Shown here in pieces: positions 1-6,396 of a stretch of 10,426 nt of DNA. Below the pieces are notes generated by a model, which did not search any database, was not told the DNA's origin, and saw only the letters and a list, made by a program, of their open reading frames with translations. This stretch comes from an archaeon (GTDB taxonomy: Archaea > Nanobdellota > Nanobdellia > Woesearchaeales > GW2011-AR9). How positions within the stretch are numbered: the stretch's first letter is position 1; each line of letters starts with the position of its first letter. The translations under genes were made by a program, and so were the position numbers. The DNA lies in assembly GCA_020053615.1 (NCBI GenBank), contig JAGVMW010000109.1:1-10426 (forward strand). Direction: 5' to 3'.

Positions 1-355
1 CATAACCGCATAATCTCTTTTCCGTGGCTGTCAAATCGTAATCTTCAGAAGATTCGGGATGATATGTTGCTACCAAAGGAATATCGGTTTGAATCATTCC
101 TCTCAGTTCTCTTAATATCTTCTCCTGCTTAAAAACGGAAATGTTTGAAGGACGTTTCGTTCCATCTCCTAATTCATAGACCAATCCGGCTATTTCACTC
201 GGCAGATACTGTTTAAATTTGCTGGTTAATTCTTCTTGGTCAGCGACGGCAGAAACTTGTCCATTGACACGAGAAATCATGCGAGAGACTAAATCTCGAT
301 GTATACCATAACCAAACTTTATCAGAAATACTTTATCGGGAGGTAGTCGTATCAT
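1..355 (-). CDS. Hypothetical protein, 3' end beyond window (partial)
   Basis: The 5' part of an open frame runs off the left edge: 118 codons from an ATG at 355, beginning MIRLPPDKVFLIKFGYG. The frame is closed upstream by a TAA at 380-382 and has no other ATG, so this start is well fixed. I do not recognise the family. The order of predicted elements (hydrophobic strand KVFLIKFG, helix, strand VSAVAD, helix, strand IAGLVYEL, long helix, strand IPLVATYH) resembles an alpha/beta receiver-like fold. I see no phospho-acceptor Asp at the expected third strand, where YELGDG sits. That resemblance is inference only. No clear Shine-Dalgarno motif is present, and the start lies only 15 nt past the T-rich end of the upstream gene. 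It may therefore be leaderless or fed by read-through. Confidence 0.7.
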   Translation of the reverse strand, partial: MIRLPPDKVFLIKFGYGIHRDLVSRMISRVNGQVSAVADQEELTSKFKQYLPSEIAGLVYELGDGTKRPSNISVFKQEKILRELRGMIQTDIPLVATYHPESSEDYDLTATEKRLCGY

Positions 356-370
356 TTCATTCGCTCTCTT

Positions 371-403
371 AAAAAAAAGTTAAAAAAAAATAAAAAATAA
401 AAT
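371..403 (-). terminator. T-rich terminator after the S-layer-like gene
   Basis: On the minus strand this tract begins 25 nt past the stop codon at 429 and contains T-runs of 4, 6, 9 and 8 separated by A, A and AAC. There is no hairpin. Oligo-T tracts without a stem are the usual archaeal termination signal. The tract also fills the place where the promoter of the next gene (start 355) would be expected, so it may serve both functions. Confidence 0.7.
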
Positions 404-428
404 TTGGAGGAAGAAAATAAGAACTACA

Positions 429-1700
429 TTAATAGTAATTCTTGCCTTCTTCGTCGCCGTCTTTCTTTAATCTGCTGAAGCCGATAACTACTCCTACGAT
501 TACTAATACGACTACTAGCACGATTAAAGCAATCTCCAAACCATTTCTTAGGTTGAAGTCAACGCCAACACCTGCAGCAGGAGCAGTTGCGCCAGCTACA
601 TTAGCTTTGAACGACAAAGTTTGCAACGCATCGCTGCCAGACTTGATGGTTACGGAAGCTACATGCTCTCCTGCAGTTGCAGAAGGAGATGTTTTTACAT
701 CCATATAAACCACTTTGTTTTTGCCCGGCTCTAATACAACTAAACCATCACTTAAGGTAGTGGTAGCCCAGTCGCTGCCCGCGGTTGCTTCTAATAGATA
801 AGCTTTAGAGGTGCTTCCAGCGTTAGTCAAAGCGATAGCATAAGTTGCGGTACTTCCTGCAGCTACATTCTGTGACTCAGGACCTACTGCTAATACTAGC
901 TTATCAGTTTGCTGGAATTGCTCATTTCCTAAAACTTTAATTTTGAAAGTTTTGGTAACGGTTTCATACTCATCATAGTTAGCGGTTACAGTTGCTTCAT
1001 ACTCGCCTTCTTTAGCGGTAGCAGGGATGGATAAAAACATTTCCGGAACATCTTCATAATCTACATTATGATTATCGGTTTGAACTACATCCACAAACTC
1101 GCTTACAGAAGCGCCCAATTCAGGGATAGCTACAGTAACTTTAACATCTTTCTGATCTTTATCTCCATAATTCTCTAATAGAACAGTTGTTAGTAATGAT
1201 TTACCTGCTTTAACGGTAGTTCCAGGTGAGAATACTACATCAGCAATATCTACTCCGTTTCTTGCTGGCTCAACTGCTAATTTAATCTCTTTAGTTAGAG
1301 CTTCGGAATTCTTGTCCATTAACCTTAATCTTAACAAATAATGATCCTTGTCCAATTTCTTAGGCAAAGTAACACTTAATGACACATACTTAGTGGTGTC
1401 GCCAGACAGATCAAATAATTGAGTGCTGTCTTCCAGATTTTCATAGTCAGAATATTCGTATCCTGAAATTTTAGCCTCTACCTCTACATCGGTAGCACCG
1501 GTCTTCTTTTGGGCATTCAAGCCGACTTTAATATCTAAAGTCTGACCTTCTTCTACAGCAATAGTTTCTCCATCGCTGACTATATCACCGTTTACTTTTA
1601 CAGTCCCCCACGCCAGATTGCTTACGTCTAAAGCACTGACTAGAGACAAGGTTAGTAAACCAACCACAAAAACTACAAACAAATTTCTTAAAGCTTTCAT
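429..1700 (-). CDS. S-layer-like surface protein, C-terminal membrane anchor
   Basis: This 423-residue protein has a signal peptide (residues 1-23, cleavage likely after VSA) and three predicted beta-sandwich domains: about 25-146, 148-258 (CARDB/COG1361-like, with ENYGDKDQKDVKVTV and PELGA) and 266-369 (NEW3-like, with GSTATYAIALTNAGS). A transmembrane helix follows at about 388-408, then a short charged tail ending NYY. The topology is outside-facing with a short cytosolic tail. The layout fits the archaeal S-layer-type proteins annotated in DPANN genomes. The start is supported by GGAGG six nt upstream and a TATA box at 1743-1753. It is monocistronic or lies upstream of the partial gene at 1-355. 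Its second domain resembles the C-terminus of the protein at 1847-4285. The exact role (main S-layer subunit or accessory protein) cannot be told. Confidence 0.85.
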   Translation of the reverse strand: MKALRNLFVVFVVGLLTLSLVSALDVSNLAWGTVKVNGDIVSDGETIAVEEGQTLDIKVGLNAQKKTGATDVEVEAKISGYEYSDYENLEDSTQLFDLSGDTTKYVSLSVTLPKKLDKDHYLLRLRLMDKNSEALTKEIKLAVEPARNGVDIADVVFSPGTTVKAGKSLLTTVLLENYGDKDQKDVKVTVAIPELGASVSEFVDVVQTDNHNVDYEDVPEMFLSIPATAKEGEYEATVTANYDEYETVTKTFKIKVLGNEQFQQTDKLVLAVGPESQNVAAGSTATYAIALTNAGSTSKAYLLEATAGSDWATTTLSDGLVVLEPGKNKVVYMDVKTSPSATAGEHVASVTIKSGSDALQTLSFKANVAGATAPAAGVGVDFNLRNGLEIALIVLVVVLVIVGVVIGFSRLKKDGDEEGKNYY

Positions 1701-1706
1701 TTTCTT

Positions 1707-1711
1707 CCTCC
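1707..1711 (-). promoter_or_regulatory. Shine-Dalgarno GGAGG for the S-layer-like gene
   Basis: A perfect GGAGG lies six nt upstream of the ATG at 1700 and fixes that start. Confidence 0.85.
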
Positions 1712-1742
1712 AATTTAGTTGATTTTATGTTTTAATCGATGG

Positions 1743-1753
1743 TTATATTTAAA
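1743..1753 (-). promoter_or_regulatory. Archaeal TATA box for the S-layer-like gene
   Basis: The minus strand reads TTTAAATATAA, preceded by a purine-rich CGAAAGG suitable as a BRE. Its centre is about 48 nt upstream of the ATG, so a start site about 26 nt downstream would give a leader of about 21 nt that just includes the GGAGG. Confidence 0.7.
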
Positions 1754-1830
1754 CCTTTCGATTGGTTGAGCATTTTAAAGTGATTACACCACATGCCCAT
1801 TTTATAATGATTATTTTAGGATAGGTGTAT

Positions 1831-1843
1831 TAAAAAAATAAAA
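1831..1843 (-). terminator. T-run terminator closing the four-gene cluster
   Basis: Just after the TAG at 1847 the minus strand reads TTTTATTTTTTTA. No strong hairpin feeds it. A short imperfect pairing (GGTAGG with CCTATCC, one bulge) has the T-run in its loop and is not convincing as a stem. A T-run of this kind is a typical archaeal terminator and separates this cluster from the next promoter at 1743-1753. Confidence 0.65.
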
Positions 1844-1846
1844 CTC

Positions 1847-4285
1847 CTACCAGCTCCCCTCCACTACACTAATTTCTCTGAATGCAGTATCATGGAAATC
1901 ATCGTTGCCTACCGTAACTTTAACTAAGTAATCTCCAGCTTCTGCGTCGTAAGGAATCGGCAGCACCAAATTGATATTCTTGCTGTCGCCGGAGTTTAAG
2001 TTAAACTGTCCGGTAGATTTCTTTGCACCCAATTCATACACGATTGCAGTAATTTTCACGTCTTCTAAATCTACATCTCCATTGTTAGCTACATTTACAC
2101 TGAAGAATGCTGCATCGCCTCCAGATACTACATCAGATACTAAATGCACTTTCTGGAAGTACACATTTTTGCTTGGCTGCGGATATTTACAGCCACCATT
2201 ATCAGTAGTGGCTTGGGCATAGTAGTTTAATGCGTTTTTATCAGTACAGCCTGAAACAACGACTACAGGTGGTGCAAAGATGCACGAGCCATCGTCTTTA
2301 GTTGCAGATGGATCGTAATTAGTTGCAGTTTTGTCAGTGCATCCTAACACATCAGTAGGCTGTGGGAAAGTGCAGCTGCCATCGTCCACAGTAGCTAAAG
2401 GATTATAGTTAGTTGCTTCTGGTTCCATACATCCAGGCACTTCAGTGGGAGGATAGGTGCAACTTCCGTCGTCTTTAGTTGCTAACGGATTATAATTAGT
2501 TGCTTTAGCGTTGGTGCAGCCTAAAATGTCTTCAACATCGCAAGCATCTCCTACGCCGTCTCCATCAGCATCTTTCTGATCAGCATTTGGCGTAGTTGGA
2601 CAATTGTCAGCTACATCCGGAACTCCGTCGCCATCACTATCAGGCAAAGGAACAGGAGAAACACCCAGCATCTTACTTGACTGCACACTGCCACCGAATC
2701 CATCAGTTACGATTAGTGAAACAGTGTAGATGTCACTTTTAGTTAAAGTAAAGCTTACTTCACTGCCAGTGGCAGTACCAACATTAACCTTAGAGCTGCT
2801 CTTCAAGATCCAGGTATAAGTCAACTCATCGCCATCTGCATCCGCCGCAACCGCTTTGAAAGTAACTTTATCACCAACGGCAGCAACACCCGGAATATTC
2901 ACGCTGGTTAAAGTAGGATTCTGATTTACGTCTTTAACCGTAATTTCCGCTTTTTCCCAGTTAGAGTATTTCTTTCCATCAGAAGCTCTTACATCGAATT
3001 TAACGGTTTCAGAAGTATCGGGATGTTTTACTACACTAAATCCGGGCGATAAAGTAAACACGCCGGTATTCTCATTAAAGTCAACGTAATCTGGCAGATA
3101 ATACCCCAAGAAAGTTTCTACTGTATTCTCGATGGTATTAAATGCAATGCACCAGCTGTTCTTGCAGTCTGGCTCAGCTTTCTTAGCTTGGAAAGTTAAT
3201 TTGTCTCCGTCAGCATCAACTGCGTTTACATTGAAAGTTAATTGTCCGCCTTCAGTTACAGTTTGTGGAGCAACATCATTCATTACCGGAGCAGTATTGG
3301 TAGGAATAACCTCTTCTGCCTGTACTATAAACGCAACCGTTTCCGTCTTAGAATCAATTCCGTCGCTCACTTTAAATGCAGCCCAGTAATTACCGACTTC
3401 ATTAGCGATTAAAGTGAATGAGGCGGTATTATCTTTATTGTCCATGAACGGATGTTCTGCAGGTAAAACTCCGTCGGCAAGAGTCAGCTTTAATTTATCA
3501 CCGTCTAAATCTTTCCCGGTAAGTTTTATAGTTGGGTTTTCTCCCGGAGTTAGGTGATAGACATAAATACCATAAACGCCTTTAAGAGCAGGAGCAGGAT
3601 CGAAAATTAAAGTTGGCACATTATTCACGCAGCCATCTTTCTCTTCTGCGCCTTTGTTTTCAGGACATTTATCTATATCGCCGCAAACTCCATCTTTATC
3701 TTTATCGTTATATGGGTCTTTAGGACAAGCATCATCTTTGTCACAGATTCCATCTTTATCTACATCAGCACATGCTGGCTGAGGATAAGTGCAAGAACCG
3801 TCGTCTTTAGTTGCTTTAGAATTGTAATTGATAGCTTTCTCGTCCATGCACCCTAATACTTCTGTCGGCTGAGGCTGTGGTTTAGGTTTTACAGTTAGAG
3901 TTAATTCATCAGAACTTTCATCGGTAGCAGTATGAGCTATGGTGACTAATTTAAATGTACCTGCTTCTTTAGGAGTATGCTCCACAATGAAAGTATAAGT
4001 ATCCGAATTTATAGGACCGGACTTAACTTTAACACTGGGTTCAGATACTTTTTTAGTAGCAGTATTTTCCATCAGCACTTCAATCCATGGCTCTTCGTTT
4101 CCATTAGTATTGACAAACACGCCAAAAGAGACGGTTTTGCCTGCTTCTGTAGTTAGTGACGTCTTTGATACTGCTTCTCCATCCACTATCCAATTGGATT
4201 GCACTACTACGGCTGCAATTACAAATGGAAGGGACAATAGCAAAAACATCGCTAAGATCCATCCCGAATTTTGTTTCATTTTCAT
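1847..4285 (-). CDS. Large secreted Ca2+-repeat, cadherin/PKD-like protein
   Basis: This 812-residue protein has a signal peptide (about 1-25, hydrophobic [17 protein letters not shown]) and no C-terminal anchor. Domains in order: an Ig-like sandwich (about 28-135); one two-Cys repeat (145-168); a thrombospondin type 3-like stretch (171-219, [12 protein letters not shown]); two cadherin-like sandwiches (about 223-323 and 328-452, with DADGDKL); a PKD-like domain (about 454-545); a second TSP3-like stretch (548-584, [15 protein letters not shown]); four tandem two-Cys repeats (589-702); and a CARDB-like C-terminus (707-812). The Asp-rich repeats predict heavy Ca2+ binding outside the cell, fitting an adhesin or matrix protein. 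The start is the ATG at 4285, with GAGGTT six nt upstream; the frame extends to a TTG at 4309 but that would put the ribosome site inside the gene. It is the last gene of the cluster, 27 nt after its neighbour. Confidence 0.88.
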   Translation of the reverse strand: MKMKQNSGWILAMFLLLSLPFVIAAVVVQSNWIVDGEAVSKTSLTTEAGKTVSFGVFVNTNGNEEPWIEVLMENTATKKVSEPSVKVKSGPINSDTYTFIVEHTPKEAGTFKLVTIAHTATDESSDELTLTVKPKPQPQPTEVLGCMDEKAINYNSKATKDDGSCTYPQPACADVDKDGICDKDDACPKDPYNDKDKDGVCGDIDKCPENKGAEEKDGCVNNVPTLIFDPAPALKGVYGIYVYHLTPGENPTIKLTGKDLDGDKLKLTLADGVLPAEHPFMDNKDNTASFTLIANEVGNYWAAFKVSDGIDSKTETVAFIVQAEEVIPTNTAPVMNDVAPQTVTEGGQLTFNVNAVDADGDKLTFQAKKAEPDCKNSWCIAFNTIENTVETFLGYYLPDYVDFNENTGVFTLSPGFSVVKHPDTSETVKFDVRASDGKKYSNWEKAEITVKDVNQNPTLTSVNIPGVAAVGDKVTFKAVAADADGDELTYTWILKSSSKVNVGTATGSEVSFTLTKSDIYTVSLIVTDGFGGSVQSSKMLGVSPVPLPDSDGDGVPDVADNCPTTPNADQKDADGDGVGDACDVEDILGCTNAKATNYNPLATKDDGSCTYPPTEVPGCMEPEATNYNPLATVDDGSCTFPQPTDVLGCTDKTATNYDPSATKDDGSCIFAPPVVVVSGCTDKNALNYYAQATTDNGGCKYPQPSKNVYFQKVHLVSDVVSGGDAAFFSVNVANNGDVDLEDVKITAIVYELGAKKSTGQFNLNSGDSKNINLVLPIPYDAEAGDYLVKVTVGNDDFHDTAFREISVVEGSW
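2177..2521 (-). repeat. Four tandem two-Cys DDGSC repeats (protein level)
   Basis: Residues 589-703 hold four copies of a ~25-residue unit with pattern GC-x6-NY-x4-AT-x-D(D/N)G(S/G)C, spaced 29-31 residues apart and joined by Pro/Val/Thr linkers. The two cysteines are always 19 residues apart (590/609, 619/638, 649/668, 680/699). A fifth copy lies apart at 3779-3853 (C146/C165). The repetition is visible in the DNA, where CCATCGTC/CCGTCGTC blocks recur. Similar units occur in secreted bacterial proteins, notably in Bacteroidetes; I do not know a formal domain name. Confidence 0.85.
2534..2644 (-). repeat. Thrombospondin type 3-like Ca2+ repeat, C-terminal copy
   Basis: Residues 548-584 carry the classic [15 protein letters not shown] start and a second [12 protein letters not shown] loop. 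This is the typical Asp-rich Ca2+-binding pair of the type 3 family, placed between the PKD-like domain and the tandem two-Cys repeats. Confidence 0.85.
3629..3775 (-). repeat. Thrombospondin type 3-like Ca2+ repeats, N-terminal copy
   Basis: Residues 171-219 contain three Asp-rich loops ([31 protein letters not shown] and a shorter EEKDGC) with paired cysteines. They are more lysine-rich than the C-terminal copy and directly follow the displaced two-Cys repeat. Confidence 0.8.
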
Positions 4286-4291
4286 TATTTT

Positions 4292-4297
4292 AACCTC
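4292..4297 (-). promoter_or_regulatory. Shine-Dalgarno GAGGTT deciding the start at 4285
   Basis: The site is six nt from the ATG at 4285. It lies inside the longer frame that begins with TTG at 4309, so the ATG is the better start. Confidence 0.8.
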
Positions 4298-4312
4298 GTT
4301 GAAGTTCAATTA

Positions 4313-5785
4313 CTAAAATCTGCGGCCAACGCCAAACAGGAAAGTAGCTTCATCAGACTTAGTATTACTTTTTACACCCAAATCAATTACCCATTGGTCA
4401 TAAGGATTGATTCTTAATCCAGTATAAGCTTCTCCAGCTAAGCTGTGTGCAGATGAACTTAAATTTCCAGTTTCGCCCAAGCGAGTGATGGTCTTCTCTG
4501 CGCTGGATCTCATCCAAGCTCCACCTAATCGCGCTTGTAATTCCATCCAACTAGTTAATGGTAAACTAGCTGCAGCTCCGCCGCCGAGATAACGAGATAA
4601 TTCGTTTTCGGTTTTAACTTCTTCAGTAGCAATTCCTAAGTAGTTAGTTCTGCTTTCAGATTCACTTTGGTTTTGTAAAGTTGCATCAGCATATCCGCCT
4701 AACTTAACCCATCCCAGACGATACAATACTTCTGCTCCAGCTACTCCTCCGAAATTGCCATCAGTATCTACCGATGGTCCAGCGTAGATAGTTACATCAA
4801 AGTTGTCTACTTTTACTGGCTTTACTGGCGCAGTATAATTGTAGCCATTCTTGTTGACCAAACTGATATAAGTAGTTAACTCAACTTCCTGACGTTGAGC
4901 TTGCCCGCATAAACGATCTACTTCTGCTTCCAGAGTTCCAGCTGTTTTGGCGTTGAAAACTTCTTTGGTTTCTGCAGCTTTCTCACCAGCAGTTTCAGTA
5001 GGTAAGCTTGGTACAGGTCCAGCAGTTAACGCTGCTTGAACTGCAGCTTGAGATTCAACAGGTGTTTTAGATTCAGTTGCTGGCTTAGTCGCGTCTTCCT
5101 TAAGTGCAGGAACGGTATTGGCAGTATAATCATTTAGATTTTTCTTAGCCCTTTCGCAACCGGTTTTACTTTCAGTATATTGACCAAGTAAACGTTCTCG
5201 TTCAGCATTTTCTTTAGAACAACCAGAGAATTGTTTGTAATAATCTGGATTAATCGGTTGAACGATAGTTTCCAATTGAGAAAGTTCTGCTTTCTTTTCT
5301 ACTACTACTAGTTTTGTAGTGTCATAACACACATCTTTACCGGGGCAGTAGCCTATAGATAGACGAGAATAACCTTCCATTTTTGCTTCTTTCTCAGACA
5401 TGCATCTTCCATTACCGTCAAACAATTTGGTGCAGTCTTTTTTCTCAGCTACTACAGAAGTTGTGGTTTTATAACATCTAGTTTTATCAGGGCAATTTCC
5501 TTTTTCATAGATTCTAAGTTCCAATTCCCTTGCTTCTTGATAGCTCATGCATTTTCCCTTGCCTTTGAACATAGTAGCGCAGTCTCTTCCAGAGACAACA
5601 TTCTTCTTTGCTTCAGGCTGTTGAACGTCAGCAACTGCTGGTGTGTCACAATTAATTACACATGCGGGTTTTTCTTCACCAATTACGTTACCACTACCAA
5701 CTTTTAATTTAGCATCGGCTTCGTAAGCGAAACCTAATCCAACTGCCACCATAGCAGCACTCGTTACATATTTTCCAAATGACAT
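4313..5785 (-). CDS. Secreted Cys-repeat protein, barrel-like C-terminus
   Basis: This 490-residue protein is not a family I recognise. A signal peptide ends near residue 25 (YEADA, then KLKV). Residues 68-165 are two tandem 49-residue repeats, each with four cysteines at identical spacing (69, 79, 98, 104 and 118, 128, 147, 153), identical at 23 of 49 positions. A charged helical segment follows with C189 and C210, then an Ala/Pro/Thr-rich linker (about 222-285). Residues 328-490 show eight alternating hydrophobic strands with Gly and aromatic residues and end WVIDLGVKS...FLFGVGRRF. A final Phe and this pattern are typical of eight-stranded outer-membrane barrels, which is surprising beside archaeal promoters. 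A soluble barrel remains possible. The start is the ATG at 5785; the longer frame from 5806 would contain the GGAGGT ribosome site. It is the third gene of the cluster. Confidence 0.85.
   Translation of the reverse strand: MSFGKYVTSAAMVAVGLGFAYEADAKLKVGSGNVIGEEKPACVINCDTPAVADVQQPEAKKNVVSGRDCATMFKGKGKCMSYQEARELELRIYEKGNCPDKTRCYKTTTSVVAEKKDCTKLFDGNGRCMSEKEAKMEGYSRLSIGYCPGKDVCYDTTKLVVVEKKAELSQLETIVQPINPDYYKQFSGCSKENAERERLLGQYTESKTGCERAKKNLNDYTANTVPALKEDATKPATESKTPVESQAAVQAALTAGPVPSLPTETAGEKAAETKEVFNAKTAGTLEAEVDRLCGQAQRQEVELTTYISLVNKNGYNYTAPVKPVKVDNFDVTIYAGPSVDTDGNFGGVAGAEVLYRLGWVKLGGYADATLQNQSESESRTNYLGIATEEVKTENELSRYLGGGAAASLPLTSWMELQARLGGAWMRSSAEKTITRLGETGNLSSSAHSLAGEAYTGLRINPYDQWVIDLGVKSNTKSDEATFLFGVGRRF
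4316..4804 (-). other. Putative eight-stranded beta-barrel domain
   Basis: This codes residues 328-490 of the Cys-repeat protein. Strand candidates are FDVTIYAGPSV, GGVAGAEVLYRL, WVKLGGYADATL, RYLGGGAAASLPL, MELQARLGGAWMRS, HSLAGEAYTGLRI, WVIDLGVKS and TFLFGVGRRF. Charged or polar stretches fall between them as loops. The count of eight and the terminal Phe match OmpA/OmpX-type barrels. This is pattern reading only, with no fold search behind it. Confidence 0.45.
5291..5584 (-). repeat. Tandem four-cysteine repeat (2 x 49 residues)
   Basis: Residues 68-116 and 117-165 follow the same pattern, DC-x3-F-x-G-x-G-x-CMS-x2-EA-x10-G-x-CP-x-K-x2-CY-x-TT-x2-VV-x-EKK. All four cysteine spacings are equal (C-x9-C-x18-C-x5-C), so each unit is probably a small disulfide-bonded domain. 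The period is 147 nt. Confidence 0.85.
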
Positions 5786-5792
5786 TTTTTTT

Positions 5793-5798
5793 ACCTCC
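5793..5798 (-). promoter_or_regulatory. Shine-Dalgarno GGAGGT deciding the start at 5785
   Basis: A strong GGAGGT sits seven nt before the ATG at 5785. It lies between that ATG and an upstream in-frame ATG at 5806, which has no ribosome site of its own and begins only 3 nt past the previous gene's stop. Confidence 0.88.
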
Positions 5799-5809
5799 GT
5801 AAACATATT

Positions 5810-6379
5810 TTATTTTTCTATTTCAATATTCAAATACTTTGAACCGGGAACAAAACTGTTACATATTCCTGCTTCAGTGAGCATTACTACGAAATCGTGT
5901 TTTACTTTATCGTTTTTTATAGGGGTAATAGCCTGATATAGATTAGATAATCCATCTACACAAGAACCATTGGCTCCAGCCCAAACCGCACCTTCAAATC
6001 CAGTAACGTAATTATCAATTAAATTGATTAATTCATTTCTGCCTTCATCCCCGCCTTTATCCACTGCTGATTTAATTGCTATATAACGTGAATCGCTTAC
6101 TTGAGAAGCTGCTTCAGCCATCTGCTTGAATTCGTCTTTTTTAGCAGTACAGGTATTATACTCTTGAGTTTTTTGAGTTAACTTTTGGTCCAAATTATCT
6201 CTGTCTTTCATACAGATTTTGTAGTAACCAGACACCTCTCCTTTGAGAGTTTCTTCCACAGATGAAGTTTTATTTAGTTCTACAGTTTTCCCATCATCAG
6301 AACACCCTCTTCCAGTGTACCCAATTACTATTCCCAATCCAAACAACACCAATCTTGTTATCTTATTTTTGATAATCAT
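5810..6379 (-). CDS. Small anchored protein, paralogue of the stalk protein end
   Basis: This 189-residue protein is not a family I recognise. A Lys-rich N-terminus is followed by one hydrophobic segment (about 9-23, LVLFGLGIVIGY) that serves as an anchor. GRGC at 23-26 is a poor lipobox, so lipidation of C26 is only possible. The rest is external: a charged helical segment with C56 and C77, then a domain (96-187) with C140 and C173. The whole external part matches residues ~711-857 of the protein encoded just upstream; over the last 52 aligned residues 35 are identical, ending in the shared MLTEAGIC and PGSKYLN motifs. The start has GGGGGA six nt upstream, a weak ribosome site. It lies 17 nt after the previous gene. 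It may pair with or compete with the large protein's external head (inference). Confidence 0.85.
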   Translation of the reverse strand: MIIKNKITRLVLFGLGIVIGYTGRGCSDDGKTVELNKTSSVEETLKGEVSGYYKICMKDRDNLDQKLTQKTQEYNTCTAKKDEFKQMAEAASQVSDSRYIAIKSAVDKGGDEGRNELINLIDNYVTGFEGAVWAGANGSCVDGLSNLYQAITPIKNDKVKHDFVVMLTEAGICNSFVPGSKYLNIEIEK

Positions 6380-6396
6380 TTTTTTCCCCCATTGTT

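Noticed and set aside
442..708. Plus-strand open frame of 88 codons, and other plus-strand frames at 1971-2222, 3132-3389, 4110-4316, 6243-6443, 6822-7202, 6898-7086 and 9765-9974
   Set aside because: All lie antisense to genes with clear domains. Their products are low-complexity, and none has a supporting promoter or ribosome site that I can see.
2177..2521. CRISPR-like regular spacing of similar DNA blocks
   Set aside because: The ~90-nt period follows the reading frame and encodes two-Cys protein repeats. There are no identical direct repeats with unique spacers.
4286..4309. Longer N-terminus of the secreted repeat protein from a TTG at 4309
   Set aside because: It would place GAGGTT inside the gene and add a polar stretch before the signal peptide. 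The ATG at 4285 has the right spacing.
5786..5806. Longer N-terminus of the Cys-repeat protein from an ATG at 5806
   Set aside because: The GGAGGT lies between this ATG and the one at 5785, and there is no ribosome site before 5806. The signal peptide starts naturally at 5785.
6302..6313. Lipobox in the small anchored protein (GRGC ending at C26)
   Set aside because: The residues before the Cys do not fit a standard lipobox and the hydrophobic segment is a plausible membrane anchor by itself. Lipidation is kept only as a possibility.
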